Origin: Bacteroidota bacterium
GTDB taxonomy: Bacteria > Bacteroidota > Bacteroidia > Palsa-965
Length of the DNA stretch: 64,000 bases
Assembly (NCBI GenBank): GCA_006218065.1
Contig: VBWE01000018.1
Span: 28,733-92,732, forward strand
Direction: 5' to 3'
Under the pieces are notes generated by a model. The model made no database searches. It had not been told where the DNA came from and saw nothing but the letters and a program-made list of their open reading frames with translations. Made by a program: the position numbers and the translations under genes. Position 1 is the first letter of the stretch. Every line of letters begins with the position of its first letter. Of the stretch, positions 44,173 to 53,049 are shown one piece after another.

Positions 44173-45480
44173 ATGAAAAAAATCAACTATACTTTCCTGT
44201 TCCTGCTGGCCGCATCCACCGCTTCCGCGCAGCGCCCGGTCCCGGCAAAGCCGCAGTCGAAAAGCATCCTGCTGATGAACGGCGTAGCGCATATCGGCAA
44301 CGGCACGGTGATCGAAAATTCCGTCATCGGTTTAAAAGAAGGCAAGATCGTACTCGTCGCCGATGCACGCACCGTCCGCATCCAGCCCACCGCCTGGGAC
44401 ACGACGATCAATATTTCCGGCAAGCATGTGTACCCGGGAATCATCGCATCCAATACCACGCTCGGCCTGGTGGAAACCGAATCGGTGCGCGCCACCCGCG
44501 ATTTTGCCGAAGTGGGCGCATTCAACCCGCATATCCGCAGCATCATCGCGTACAATACCGATTCGAAAGTGATTCCCACCGCGCGCATGAACGGCGTGCT
44601 GATGGCCCAGGTCACCCCGCGCGGCGGACGGATCTGCGGAAGTTCTTCGGTCATGGAACTCGACGGATGGAACTGGGAAGACGCGGCGCACAAAACCGAC
44701 GACGGCATTCACCTGAACTGGCCCGCAGTCATTTCGCGGAATTTTTCGGATGACGGTCCCGGTCCTTTCGAGAAAAACAAAAATTACGACAGCAATCTCG
44801 GCGAAGTGGAGAAATTTTTCACCGAAGCAAAAGCGTATTGCGAAAACGTACGTCCCGATGAAAAGAATTTACGCTTCGAAGCGATGCGCGGAGTTTTCGC
44901 CGGCACGCAAACGCTTTTCATCCACGCCGATTATGTGAAAGAGATCAGCGAAGCCGTTATTTTTTCGAAGCGGCTGAACATTAAAAAAATGGTGATCGTG
45001 GGCGGCCGCGACAGTTGGCAGTGCACGGCTTTGCTCAAGGAAAACAATATTCCCGTGATGCTCGGCCGCACGCACGACCTTCCCGCCAACGCGGATGCCG
45101 ACGTGGACCAGCCGTTCAAAACGCCGTACCTGCTCCAGAAAGCCGGCGTGCTTTTCTGCATCCAGAACGAAGGCGACATGGAAGCGCCCGGAACGCGCAA
45201 CATACCTTTCCTCGCCGGCACGACCGCAGCATACGGACTGACCAAAGAAGAAGCCCTCGCCGCAATTACCGGTAACGTAGCCAGAATTCTCGGCATCGAC
45301 GATAAAACCGGAACGCTGCAGGAAGGTAAAGACGCCACGCTTTTCGTCAGCACCGGCGATGCGCTGGATATGCGGACGAATAACGTGGAATGGGCTTTTA
45401 TCCGCGGGAAGAAATTACAACTGACCAGCGAGCAAACGGAGTTGTATCATATGTATATGAAGAAGTACGGGAAGGAGTAA
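44173..45480 (+). CDS. Secreted amidohydrolase-like protein lacking metal ligands
   Basis: 435 aa. Signal peptide ending ASAQ; composite beta domain at both ends and a TIM-barrel-like core (KHVYPGIIASNTTLGL; GLTKEEALAAITGNVARILG; TLQEGKDATLFV). The HxH site reads ASNTT, with no equivalent histidine pair. A later LFIHADYVKEI keeps one histidine. It may be a pseudoenzyme partner of the 1007-aa neighbour or a protein that has taken a new role. It is translated 3 bp downstream of that gene, consistent with a fixed stoichiometry. Confidence 0.75.
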   Translation: MKKINYTFLFLLAASTASAQRPVPAKPQSKSILLMNGVAHIGNGTVIENSVIGLKEGKIVLVADARTVRIQPTAWDTTINISGKHVYPGIIASNTTLGLVETESVRATRDFAEVGAFNPHIRSIIAYNTDSKVIPTARMNGVLMAQVTPRGGRICGSSSVMELDGWNWEDAAHKTDDGIHLNWPAVISRNFSDDGPGPFEKNKNYDSNLGEVEKFFTEAKAYCENVRPDEKNLRFEAMRGVFAGTQTLFIHADYVKEISEAVIFSKRLNIKKMVIVGGRDSWQCTALLKENNIPVMLGRTHDLPANADADVDQPFKTPYLLQKAGVLFCIQNEGDMEAPGTRNIPFLAGTTAAYGLTKEEALAAITGNVARILGIDDKTGTLQEGKDATLFVSTGDALDMRTNNVEWAFIRGKKLQLTSEQTELYHMYMKKYGKE

Positions 45481-45495
45481 ATCCTTCTTCGCAGC

Positions 45496-45615
45496 CATCA
45501 ACCTATTGTAGTCATTGTGCAGCGCAGCGGTCGACCTACTGTAGTCATTGCTTCGCTGCGTTAGTATGATGTGCTAATTAAAGTTCGTTGAATACTCCTC
45601 TCGCAATGACTACGG
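45496..45615. repeat. TGTAGTCATTG direct and inverted words
   Basis: ACCTATTGTAGTCATTG and ACCTACTGTAGTCATTG lie in direct orientation; CGCAATGACTACGG is their inverted counterpart, with CAGCGCAGCG and CGCTGCG between. A degraded member of the widespread TCATTGCGAG-type intergenic repeat. The gap 45481-45645 holds no gene. Confidence 0.6.
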
Positions 45616-45645
45616 GACTGTTTTACCGCTGCAAATTCCGCAACT

Positions 45646-45990
45646 TTAATGATCATAATCCTTCACCCGCACAAAATCCTGCTTCGGATCTACATAATAA
45701 TACCCGAGAGGGGCCGATGATTGCGTCGAATACGGTTTTTCCTCCGGGACAACCAACTCCGCACGTTTGATATCGAACCAAACAAATTCGTCCATCACGC
45801 GGGAAATAAAATGATGCCTCGCTGTGTCGGAACCCCGGTACAGGAGCAGGCCTTTCCAGGTGGAGTATTTTTCGTTCTTGTTCACCCATTCCTTTACTTC
45901 GGGAACGGTCCATTCCGTTTTGCGCAGGGATTGCGGCAGGGTGCAGCCGAAAATGAACAGGGAAAAGAAAAGTACGAGTTTCGTTTTCAT
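45646..45990 (-). CDS. Small lipoprotein of unknown function
   Basis: 114 aa from ATG 45990. Lipobox IFGC, then a compact domain with EVKEWVNKNEKYSTWKGL, LLYRGSDTARHHFISR and YYYVDPKQDFVRV. The histidine and charge pattern is not one I recognise. It lies downstream of tyrS on the same strand across an 81-bp gap with a palindrome; a longer frame to 46068 overlaps that palindrome and is not used. Confidence 0.6.
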   Translation of the reverse strand: MKTKLVLFFSLFIFGCTLPQSLRKTEWTVPEVKEWVNKNEKYSTWKGLLLYRGSDTARHHFISRVMDEFVWFDIKRAELVVPEEKPYSTQSSAPLGYYYVDPKQDFVRVKDYDH

Positions 45991-46024
45991 GGGGCGGTTT
46001 TGATCCGAGTAATTTAAAAGATCG

Positions 46025-46060
46025 GCACACGTCAGTTCGAGCGGAGTCGAGAACACGTGT
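46025..46060. repeat. GTTCGAGCGGAGTCGAG palindromic word
   Basis: ACACGTCAGTTCGAGCGG and GTCGAGAACACGTGT form an imperfect palindrome of the CTCGACTCCGCTCGAACTGAC type, seen between genes in many Bacteroidota. It lies between tyrS and the small lipoprotein gene. Confidence 0.65.
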
Positions 46061-46071
46061 AGCCGCAAAAA

Positions 46072-47367
46072 TCAAACCACTTTCACCAAAAAATAATCCT
46101 TCTTCCCTTTTTGCGCCAGGATGAAACGATCGTTGAGCAGCATGCCGGTATCGACCAGCATTTTTTCGTCGGTCACTTTTTGCTTGTTCAGCGAAACGCC
46201 GTTACCCTGTACCATGCGGCGGGCTTCGCCTTTCGACGGGAAAAGCGCGGCATTGGCGGTGAGGAAATCGAGGAGCGGGATGCCTGCGGCGAGTATGTCG
46301 CGACTGACTTCCGCCTGTTTTACATCTTTGAATACGTCGGCAAAATCCGTGTCGCTCAAACCGCTCAGCGTTTCCAGCGTTCCTCCTCCGAAAAGAATTT
46401 CCGTTGCTGCAAGCGCCAGGTTGAAATCGCGTTCGGAATGTACGCGTATGGTGATCTCTTTTCCCAGTTCCTTCTGTAGCAGGCGCTGGTGCGGAGCTTT
46501 GGCGTGTTCCGCTTCGAGCGCTTCGATTTCTTCGCGATTTTTGAGCGAAAAAATCCGCATGAAATTCGGTACGTCTTCGTCGCTGGCGTTGAACCAGAAC
46601 TGGTAGAACTGATACGGCGACGTACGTTTCGGATCGAGCCAGATGTTTCCGCCTTCGGTTTTCCCGAACTTGGTGCCGTCGGCTTTTTTGATGAGCGGGG
46701 TAACCAGCGCCCAGGCTTTTCCGCCGTCCTTGCGCCCGATGAGTTCCGTACCGGTAACGATATTGCCCCACTGGTCGGAGCCGCCCATCTGCAGTTTCAC
46801 GTTCCGGTTTTTCCACAGGTAATAAAAATCGTAACCCTGCACGAGCTGGTAGGTGAATTCGGTGAACGACATGCCCTCGCCTTCCCGCTCGAGGCGGTTG
46901 CGCACGGAATCTTTGGACATCATGTAATTCACCGTGATGTGTTTGCCTATGTCGCGGATAAATTCCAGGAAACTGATCTGTTTGAACCAGTCGTAATTAT
47001 TGACGATCTCGGCGGAATTTTCGCCGCAGTTGAAATCGAGAAATTTTTCAAGCTGCTTTTTCTGGCAATCGAGGTTGTGCTGCAATACCGTTTCCGAAAG
47101 CAGGTTACGCTCCGCAGATTTTCCCGAAGGATCGCCTACCATGCCGGTGGCGCCGCCGACCAGCGCGATGGGTTTGTGCCCGCAGCGCTGGAAATGAAGC
47201 AGGGTCATGATCTGGACTAAGTTCCCTACGCCGAGCGAATCCGCAGTCGGATCGAAGCCGATATACCCGGTAACCATTTCTTTGTTCACCAGTTCTTCGG
47301 TTCCGGGCATACTATCCTGGAGCATACGCCTCCAGCGGAGTTCTTCGATAAAATTTTTCTGCATCAT
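46072..47367 (-). CDS. tyrS: Tyrosyl-tRNA synthetase with altered HIGH motif
   Basis: 431 aa from ATG 47367. The bacterial TyrS pattern is complete ([44 protein letters not shown] as the KMSKS-type loop, and a C-terminal S4-like domain with [14 protein letters not shown]). The HIGH motif, normally HIGHL or HVGNL, reads GVGNL at residues 46-50 (codons ggc gta ggg aac tta confirmed by direct reading). Charges tRNA-Tyr in the cytoplasm. Start: tandem ATG at 47367 and 47364, 4 nt after the -7 box at 47372-47379; an upstream frame is not supported. Confidence 0.95.
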   Translation of the reverse strand: MMQKNFIEELRWRRMLQDSMPGTEELVNKEMVTGYIGFDPTADSLGVGNLVQIMTLLHFQRCGHKPIALVGGATGMVGDPSGKSAERNLLSETVLQHNLDCQKKQLEKFLDFNCGENSAEIVNNYDWFKQISFLEFIRDIGKHITVNYMMSKDSVRNRLEREGEGMSFTEFTYQLVQGYDFYYLWKNRNVKLQMGGSDQWGNIVTGTELIGRKDGGKAWALVTPLIKKADGTKFGKTEGGNIWLDPKRTSPYQFYQFWFNASDEDVPNFMRIFSLKNREEIEALEAEHAKAPHQRLLQKELGKEITIRVHSERDFNLALAATEILFGGGTLETLSGLSDTDFADVFKDVKQAEVSRDILAAGIPLLDFLTANAALFPSKGEARRMVQGNGVSLNKQKVTDEKMLVDTGMLLNDRFILAQKGKKDYFLVKVV

Positions 47368-47371
47368 GAGG

Positions 47372-47379
47372 CAAAGATA
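47372..47379 (-). promoter_or_regulatory. -7 element (TATCTTTG) for tyrS
   Basis: Exact TAnnTTTG match with 4 nt to the first ATG, so the transcript should start at or within the tandem ATG codons. Confidence 0.6.
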
Positions 47380-47500
47380 AAAATTTGAATCCGGCAACCT
47401 TACGCAGTGGCGGCGTCTAAGTACAAAACGGCAAACTGGACATGTATAAAATTGCCGGATTCTGATTTGCGGAGACTGAACAGGCATTCTAATTTCACAT

Positions 47501-48688
47501 ATGACTATACATACCCCAAAGCTCCTGCACCTCGAAGGATTACGCGGCCTGGCGGCTTTGGCCGTGGCGGTTTATCATTTCGCGATCGCCTTTTTCCCGG
47601 CTATGCAAACCGGGAACTTCGATCATTATCATACGCTTGCGGGAACGGAAATAAAAATTTCCGTTTCCGTGTTCAACGTTTTCTTCAACGGAAATTTCGC
47701 CGTTTGCCTGTTTTTCACGCTGAGCGGTTACGTACTCAGTTACGCTTTCTTCCGCGGCGACAGCGGGAGTATCGTTTCCGGGGCTGTGCGACGTTACGTG
47801 CGGCTCTGCCTGCCGGCGCTGGCTTCGGTCATCCTTTCATTTTTAATCCTTTCGGCCGGCGGGTATTTCAACCGGGAAGCGGCGGAAATCACCGGGAGCG
47901 CGCACTGGCTTGGCAAAGCATGGACGATGAACGCTTCCCTGCCCGATGCGCTTGCCGAAGGTTCTTTTTATGCGTTCTTCGGCGGTTCCTCCATGCAATA
48001 CAACCCGCTGCTCTGGACCATGAACGTGGAATTCATGGGTTCGCTTTTTACGTTCGCGCTGCTGGCCCTCACGGGAAAGCTCCGGAACAAAGGCATTATT
48101 TACCTGTTGCTGGCCATCCTGCTTTATAAAACGTATTTCTGGGGTTTTATGCTCGGCATCCTGCTCTGTTATTTTTTCCATTCCGGTGAAGCGCGGAAAT
48201 TTTCCGTCTTTACGTCCATCGCCTGTATTCTTTCCGGTTTATACCTCGGCGGTTTTTCGGCAGCTCCTGTTCCTCATGCCTGGACCTGGCTGCAAACGGA
48301 GTTTCCGCTTATTCATCCGCAGCATTATTATTCCCTCGGCGGCGCTTTGCTCATCGCCGGGCTGGAAGGTTCGGCGCGGGCGCAGAAAATACTGTCCGCT
48401 TCGATTTTTACTTTTCTCGGGAAAATTTCGTTCAGCTTTTACCTGCTGAATGAAATACTGCTCGGCTCCGCGGGATGTTTCATTTTCCTCTGGCTTATCC
48501 AAACCGTGCAGCTCGATTACCAGGCAAGTGCGCTGGGCGCCTTTCTTGCCGGGATGCTTCTGCTTATTCCGCTCTCCTGGTTTTATTACCGGTGGATCGA
48601 CCGCGGCAGCATCCGGCTTTCGCGCTGGTTCTACGAAACGGTTTTCCGGGAACGCGGAGAAAAGAATGCCGCAAAAAATCCCGCGTAA
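47501..48688 (+). CDS. Acyltransferase 3 family membrane protein (OafA/YrhL-like)
   Basis: 395 aa with about ten hydrophobic helices. The N-terminal [18 protein letters not shown] carries the family R-x-x-A-x-x-x-V-x-x-x-H signature that handles acyl-CoA. It acylates an exopolysaccharide, O-antigen or other envelope glycan at the cytoplasmic membrane; acceptor unknown. Divergent from tyrS and followed by a long palindrome at 48757. Confidence 0.85.
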   Translation: MTIHTPKLLHLEGLRGLAALAVAVYHFAIAFFPAMQTGNFDHYHTLAGTEIKISVSVFNVFFNGNFAVCLFFTLSGYVLSYAFFRGDSGSIVSGAVRRYVRLCLPALASVILSFLILSAGGYFNREAAEITGSAHWLGKAWTMNASLPDALAEGSFYAFFGGSSMQYNPLLWTMNVEFMGSLFTFALLALTGKLRNKGIIYLLLAILLYKTYFWGFMLGILLCYFFHSGEARKFSVFTSIACILSGLYLGGFSAAPVPHAWTWLQTEFPLIHPQHYYSLGGALLIAGLEGSARAQKILSASIFTFLGKISFSFYLLNEILLGSAGCFIFLWLIQTVQLDYQASALGAFLAGMLLLIPLSWFYYRWIDRGSIRLSRWFYETVFRERGEKNAAKNPA

Positions 48689-48739
48689 TATTTCCAGGCA
48701 TACCGAACAGAAGTCTTTCCCGAACGTTATGATTATGGG

Positions 48740-48747
48740 TACTTTTG
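48740..48747 (+). promoter_or_regulatory. -7 element (TACTTTTG) upstream of the palindrome at 48757
   Basis: Exact TAnnTTTG match. If used, the transcript for the gene at 48877 would begin with the palindromic RNA 48757-48849. Confidence 0.4.
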
Positions 48748-48756
48748 TTTCAATCG

Positions 48757-48849
48757 AATGTAAAATGTCAAATTTCAAATGCTGAATATCAAAGTGGGCT
48801 ACAGCAAGCATTTTGACATTTTACATTTGGCATTTTACATTTGAAATTT
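48757..48849. repeat. Interleaved palindrome AATGTAAAATGTCAAA, possible alternative RNA structures
   Basis: Pair X: 48757-48772 with 48812-48827 (perfect 16 bp). Pair Y: 48770-48781 with 48838-48849 (perfect 12 bp). X and Y are interleaved, so they cannot both form in a simple hairpin; they would give a pseudoknot or two exclusive folds. CATTTTACATTT occurs again at 48831-48842. Confidence 0.85.
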
Positions 48850-48876
48850 AATTCCGGAACAGAACAACATTTCTTC

Positions 48877-49878
48877 ATGATACTCATCACAGGCGGAACC
48901 GGTTTGATCGGCATGCACGTAGCTTACGAGCTTACGCGGCGCGGGCAGCGTGTCCGTCTTTTGTACCGGAAGAGCAGCAACCGGCAGGTACTCGAACAGG
49001 TTTTTCATTTCTACAATACAGAATCCGCGCCGCAGCTTGCGCTGATCGACTGGGTGGAAGGCGATTTGTCGGACCTGTTTTCGCTGGAAGATGCCATGGA
49101 AGGCGTCCGTCACGTTTACCATTGCGCCGCTTCCGTTTCGTTCATCCCGGCCGAGCGTGAGCAGATGCTGAAGAACAATATCGAAGGAACGGCGAACCTG
49201 GTGAATGCGGCGATGGAGAAAAAAATTTCCCGGCTTTGTCACGTGAGTTCTGTCGCGACGCTCGGCAAAAACGAAAACGGGTCGCCGGCGGATGAAAATA
49301 CGCACTGGAAAAATTCGCCGAAGAACAGTTGGTACGCGATCAGCAAATACGGCGCCGAGCGCGAGGCCTGGCGCGCATCGGAAGAAGGGCTCGATGTGAT
49401 CATCGTCAACCCTTCCCTCGTCCTCGGTCCCGGTGACCAAAGCCGGAGCAGCCTCGAAGTATTCGCCACGGCAAAAAAAGGACTTCGCTGGTACACAGAT
49501 GGCATGGCCGGTTTCGTGGATGTGCGTGATGTGGCCGCCGCGATGATCGCCCTGATGGAAAGCGATGTGAAAAACGAACGTTTCGTACTCAGCGCCGAAA
49601 ATCTCGGATTCAAAACAGCTTTCGACCGGATGCTCGGGGAATTCGGGCACAAGCCAACGACAAAAAAACTAAGTCCGTTCCTCGGTGAACTCGCCTGGCG
49701 CCTGGAAAAAATATTCGCCGCCCTTTCCGGCCGCCGCCCGCGCATCGTCAAAGAAACCATCCGCGCCGCGCAGGAAAAAATCCGTTTCGACGGCAGTAAA
49801 ATCAAACGGGTCATCCCCGCATTCGAATACCGGCCGGTGGAAAAAAGTATCGCGGAGTTTTGTACGTTTTACAAATAG
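48877..49878 (+). CDS. NAD-dependent epimerase/dehydratase (extended SDR)
   Basis: 333 aa from ATG 48877. Rossmann motif TGGTGLIGMH near 7, mid-domain CAASVSFIPAE, catalytic YAISK tyrosine-lysine pair near 160 and PSLVLGPGD. It belongs to the dihydroflavonol reductase/HpnA-like extended SDR group; substrate not predictable. The gene stands alone behind the 93-bp palindrome with a possible promoter at 48740. Confidence 0.85.
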   Translation: MILITGGTGLIGMHVAYELTRRGQRVRLLYRKSSNRQVLEQVFHFYNTESAPQLALIDWVEGDLSDLFSLEDAMEGVRHVYHCAASVSFIPAEREQMLKNNIEGTANLVNAAMEKKISRLCHVSSVATLGKNENGSPADENTHWKNSPKNSWYAISKYGAEREAWRASEEGLDVIIVNPSLVLGPGDQSRSSLEVFATAKKGLRWYTDGMAGFVDVRDVAAAMIALMESDVKNERFVLSAENLGFKTAFDRMLGEFGHKPTTKKLSPFLGELAWRLEKIFAALSGRRPRIVKETIRAAQEKIRFDGSKIKRVIPAFEYRPVEKSIAEFCTFYK

Positions 49879-49892
49879 AAGATTCTTTTCCG

Positions 49893-49960
49893 ATTGCCGA
49901 TTTTGGATTGCCGATTTATCTCTGCGTGAACTTATAAATCGCCAATCCGAAATCGCCAAT
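49893..49960. repeat. GATTGCCGATTT-family palindrome (copy 6)
   Basis: Left arm 49893-49917 and right arm 49936-49960 match at 22 of 25 positions. It lies between convergent genes and reaches the stop codon of the DUF4296 gene. Confidence 0.8.
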
Positions 49961-50397
49961 TATTTTTTCGGTATTTCCTGCGCCGGCATGACCATCACCC
50001 GCGGCTTTTTCCCGGAAGGTTTTGCGGCGGTATCCTTATCCTTTGACGGATCGATCTGTTTCGCACCCATTTCTTCCGCCATTTTCCGGCTGATCCGGGC
50101 CAGTACTTCATCGTACATTTTATCGAAATCTTCCAGGCGCGTGCTGTACCAGGCGATACTGCGCTCATACTGGTCGTGCGTGTATCCGTATTTTTTGAAA
50201 ATGTCGTAATTCGCGAATTCCTTATGCTCGGGACCGGGAACGGAACTGATCTGCATGGCCGCTTCGAGCAGGTGAACGTCCGTCATCACTTCCACCATCT
50301 TATCGCGCGGGATCAGGTCGGCAGGAACCGGAACGGCCGTCTTCTTTTCCCCGCAGGCAAAAAGCAAAAAAGGCAGGATGAAAAACAGTATCCGCAT
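49960..50397 (-). CDS. DUF4296-family lipoprotein
   Basis: 145 aa from ATG 50397. Signal peptide with lipobox LFACG; the DUF4296 pattern LIPRDKMVEVMTDVHLLEAA lies right after the tether, then helices YGYTHDQYERSIAWYSTRLEDFDKMYDEVL, and a Lys/Pro-rich tail. Known widely in Bacteroidota as small envelope proteins, role unknown. The -7 TACCTTTG at 50404-50411 leaves 6 nt before the ATG. A longer frame reaching 50565 runs through the intergenic palindrome and is rejected. Confidence 0.8.
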   Translation of the reverse strand: MRILFFILPFLLFACGEKKTAVPVPADLIPRDKMVEVMTDVHLLEAAMQISSVPGPEHKEFANYDIFKKYGYTHDQYERSIAWYSTRLEDFDKMYDEVLARISRKMAEEMGAKQIDPSKDKDTAAKPSGKKPRVMVMPAQEIPKK

Positions 50398-50403
50398 CAA
50401 AGA

Positions 50404-50411
50404 CAAAGGTA
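50404..50411 (-). promoter_or_regulatory. -7 element (TACCTTTG) for the DUF4296 gene
   Basis: Exact TAnnTTTG match with 6 nt to the ATG at 50397; leaderless-type spacing. Confidence 0.55.
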
Positions 50412-50450
50412 CAATAGAAGTCTGCACAAAACCAGCGTAACGATTTGCGA

Positions 50451-50538
50451 ATGCCGAATGGCGATTTTGGATTTGTGATTTGCCTCCGCGAGAACAGTAA
50501 CATCTTGCAATCGACAATCCAAAATCGGCATTCGGCAT
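50451..50538. repeat. GATTGCCGATTT-family palindrome (copy 7)
   Basis: Left arm 50451-50484 and right arm 50505-50538 are complementary over most of 34 nt (ATGCCGAATGGCGATTTTGG facing CCAAAATCGGCATTCGGCAT). It lies between divergent genes and thus between two promoters. Confidence 0.85.
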
Positions 50539-50560
50539 CCATTCCGCGCTGCTATTTTGA

Positions 50561-50568
50561 TACATTTG
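50561..50568 (+). promoter_or_regulatory. -7 element (TACATTTG) for the outer-membrane barrel gene
   Basis: Exact TAnnTTTG match, 17 nt before ATG 50586. Confidence 0.5.
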
Positions 50569-50585
50569 TAAGAAGCATCACGCAC

Positions 50586-52016
50586 ATGAAAAGAAACTTA
50601 TTTCTCCTCGCAGCCGGTCTTTCAGCGCTGGCCGCGACAGCGCAAATCGACATCGGTATGCAGCCCGCGATGGGCAAAGGCGGCGCGGGCACAGCCATCC
50701 TGCGCAACTGGGAAGCCATCGGCATCAACCCGGCCAACCTGGGATGGAAAGAAAACCACCTCGTTTCCGTCGGCGCATTTAATTTCGGCGTTTCCGCACA
50801 ATCCAAAGCGCTCGATGCCGAACAGCTGCGCGAGGCGCTCCAGAACCCGGAAGACACGTTCAGCACGGCCGATAAGCAACTTTATTCTTCCATTTTCACT
50901 ACGCCCGACGGACTGAACCTGCAGAGCAATATCACCTGGGGATCGTTTTCGGTAGCTACGCCGAAATTCGGCGGCCTCGCCGTCAACCTCCGCGACCGCG
51001 GTTATGCGCATGTGGGACTCAACCACAATGCCGCCGATATTTTATTCAACGGGCAGAACGCCGCTCTTTTCCAGGACACGGCGACATACAGCAAAACGAT
51101 CGGTGAAATTCTCGACAGCACCAACCTCAGTTTCATGGCGTACCGCGAACTGAATATCGCCTATGGCCGGCGCATCGCCGCGTTCGGAACGGAAGGTACC
51201 GACGGCGAAAAAGAGAACCAGCTTTTTGCAGGCATCGGGGTGAAAATGCTTTGGGGCATGGCACACTGCGAAGCGATGGCCGAGAACAAACAACTTACCG
51301 GTCACGCCTCGATGAGTACCAACTTCGGCGTGAACTACGGCGCAATCCAGAATTTCGATCCGCAAAAAACCGACCTGCTTTTCAACTCCGTCGGAAACGG
51401 GATGGCCATCGATGCCGGTGTTTCGTTTGTGCTGAAACAGAAATTCCGTTTTGGCCTCGCACTTACGGATATGGGTTCCATCAAGTGGAAGAATAACCTG
51501 CTGATCACAACGGACACGACCATGACCCCGCTCGACACGACGAACAACGGCATCAATTCCTGGAACCTCGGCGAGCAGGGTTCTTTTGCTTTTGCGAATG
51601 ACGGGTTGTTCAACTACGGCCCGGGACCGGATTACAAAACCACGCTTCCTTCACGCCTGCGCATCGGCGCGGGAATCAAACTCGAGCGTTTCGAGATTGC
51701 CGCGGACGTTGTAGTGCCGGTAAGCAACCAGTCGATGAATATTTCATCGCCTTACTTCGCGCTGGGTGCGGAATACAACCTGCTCGGCTTTATCAAATTC
51801 AGCGGCGGCATTTCCGGCAACGGCGACTGGGGACTTTCGGTGCCGGTCGGACTGAACGTAGGATTCGGCGGCGTGGTGGAAACCGGCGTAGCTACCGGCG
51901 ACCTGCTTTCGCTTTTCGGTTCTTCGGAAAACCCGAACCTTTCGGTTTCGTTCTTCATTCTCCGCATCAACATCAACAAACCGAAACCGAAGGACAACGC
52001 ACTACCGACTATTTAA
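50586..52016 (+). CDS. Outer-membrane beta-barrel protein (DUF5723/PorV-like)
   Basis: 476 aa. Signal peptide ending ATAQ; then amphipathic beta-strands throughout (FGGLAVNLRDRGYAHVGL, RFGLALTDMGSIKW, LRIGAGIKLERFEIAADVV, SVPVGLNVGFGG), ending SVSFFILRININ. The opening INPANLGW resembles the N-terminal plug-like segment of FadL/PorV barrels. It is probably an outer-membrane channel or T9SS-associated barrel; the exact family assignment is by recollection. ATG 50586 starts the signal peptide; a longer frame from 50445 covers the palindrome. Confidence 0.7.
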   Translation: MKRNLFLLAAGLSALAATAQIDIGMQPAMGKGGAGTAILRNWEAIGINPANLGWKENHLVSVGAFNFGVSAQSKALDAEQLREALQNPEDTFSTADKQLYSSIFTTPDGLNLQSNITWGSFSVATPKFGGLAVNLRDRGYAHVGLNHNAADILFNGQNAALFQDTATYSKTIGEILDSTNLSFMAYRELNIAYGRRIAAFGTEGTDGEKENQLFAGIGVKMLWGMAHCEAMAENKQLTGHASMSTNFGVNYGAIQNFDPQKTDLLFNSVGNGMAIDAGVSFVLKQKFRFGLALTDMGSIKWKNNLLITTDTTMTPLDTTNNGINSWNLGEQGSFAFANDGLFNYGPGPDYKTTLPSRLRIGAGIKLERFEIAADVVVPVSNQSMNISSPYFALGAEYNLLGFIKFSGGISGNGDWGLSVPVGLNVGFGGVVETGVATGDLLSLFGSSENPNLSVSFFILRININKPKPKDNALPTI

Positions 52017-52061
52017 GCATACTTGTTCAAAACCAGGAACCCGGAACTATTTTCGATTGTT

Positions 52062-52136
52062 GATTTTCGATTGCCGATTTTTGATTTAACACGTGCGGCA
52101 GATGGTGCGCACATCCAAAATCGGCAATCGAAAATC
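52062..52136. repeat. GATTGCCGATTT-family palindrome (copy 8)
   Basis: GATTTTCGATTGCCGATTTT (52062-52081) pairs perfectly over 20 bp with 52117-52136. Extra partial copies (TTTTCGATTGTTGATTTTC) flank the left arm. Confidence 0.9.
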
Positions 52137-52209
52137 GAAAATAAGTCGCAGGGCTATCCGAGAGCAAACGATCACTCAGTTTAAGAATACAACGAGGATT
52201 TTTATACCA

Positions 52210-53007
52210 ATGAATGCTTTCAAGAATAAAGTAGTTTGGATTACAGGAGCTTCTTCGGGTATCGGCGAAGCGCTGGTGTATGCTTTTGCAAAAGAAGGCG
52301 CGAAGATCGTTTTATCCGCCCGGCGCAGCGACGAACTGGAACGTGTAAAAAAAGCAAGCGGCTTGTCCGACGCAGACGCATTTATTCTCCCGCTCGATCT
52401 TTCGAAAATAGAAAACGCGGACGCGCTTGCGCAGCAGGTCATTGCCCGTTTCGGCCGCATCGATGTGCTGGTAAACAACGGCGGAATCAGCCAGCGCGCC
52501 CATGCGCAGGATACGTCCATCGAAACCGACCGGCGCATTATGGAAGTGAATTTCTTTTCGGCGGTGCTGCTCACCAAAAGCGTACTGCCGCACATGCTGA
52601 AACAAAAAAGCGGGCATATCGTGGCCATGAGCAGCATTGCCGGGAAATTCGGCTTTTACCTGCGCTCGGCCTATTCGGCTTCCAAGCACGCGTTGCACGG
52701 GTTTTACGAATCGCTGCGGCTCGAAGTGGAAGAATCGGGAATACGGGTATTGATTGCCTGTCCCGGGAAAATACAGACGAATATTTCGGTGCATGCACTC
52801 ACCGGGAACGGACATGCGCACAATCAAATGGATCAGGGCCAGGCCGAAGGAATGCCGGCTGACGTATGCGCAAAACAGATCATCGAAGCCATGCTGGCCA
52901 ATAAGGAAGAAGCGCTGATCGGCGGACGCGAACTGAAAGCGGTTTGGCTGAAACGGATCTTTCCGGGAATATTTGCACGGGTCATCCGGAAACAAAAGCG
53001 GGAATAA
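52210..53007 (+). CDS. Classical short-chain dehydrogenase/reductase
   Basis: 265 aa from ATG 52210. Cofactor motif TGASSGIGE near 12-20, LDLS, NNGG near 92, catalytic serine in SSIAGKFG and YSASK. The C-terminus is long and basic (WLKRIFPGIFARVIRKQK), which may associate with the membrane. Substrate unknown; the DHRS7-like layout acts on lipids or steroids. A longer frame from 52093 crosses the palindrome and is not used. Confidence 0.88.
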   Translation: MNAFKNKVVWITGASSGIGEALVYAFAKEGAKIVLSARRSDELERVKKASGLSDADAFILPLDLSKIENADALAQQVIARFGRIDVLVNNGGISQRAHAQDTSIETDRRIMEVNFFSAVLLTKSVLPHMLKQKSGHIVAMSSIAGKFGFYLRSAYSASKHALHGFYESLRLEVEESGIRVLIACPGKIQTNISVHALTGNGHAHNQMDQGQAEGMPADVCAKQIIEAMLANKEEALIGGRELKAVWLKRIFPGIFARVIRKQKRE

Positions 53008-53049
53008 CTGGTAAGGTGAATATCCCTTCGGGAAAGGGACCGGAATTTA

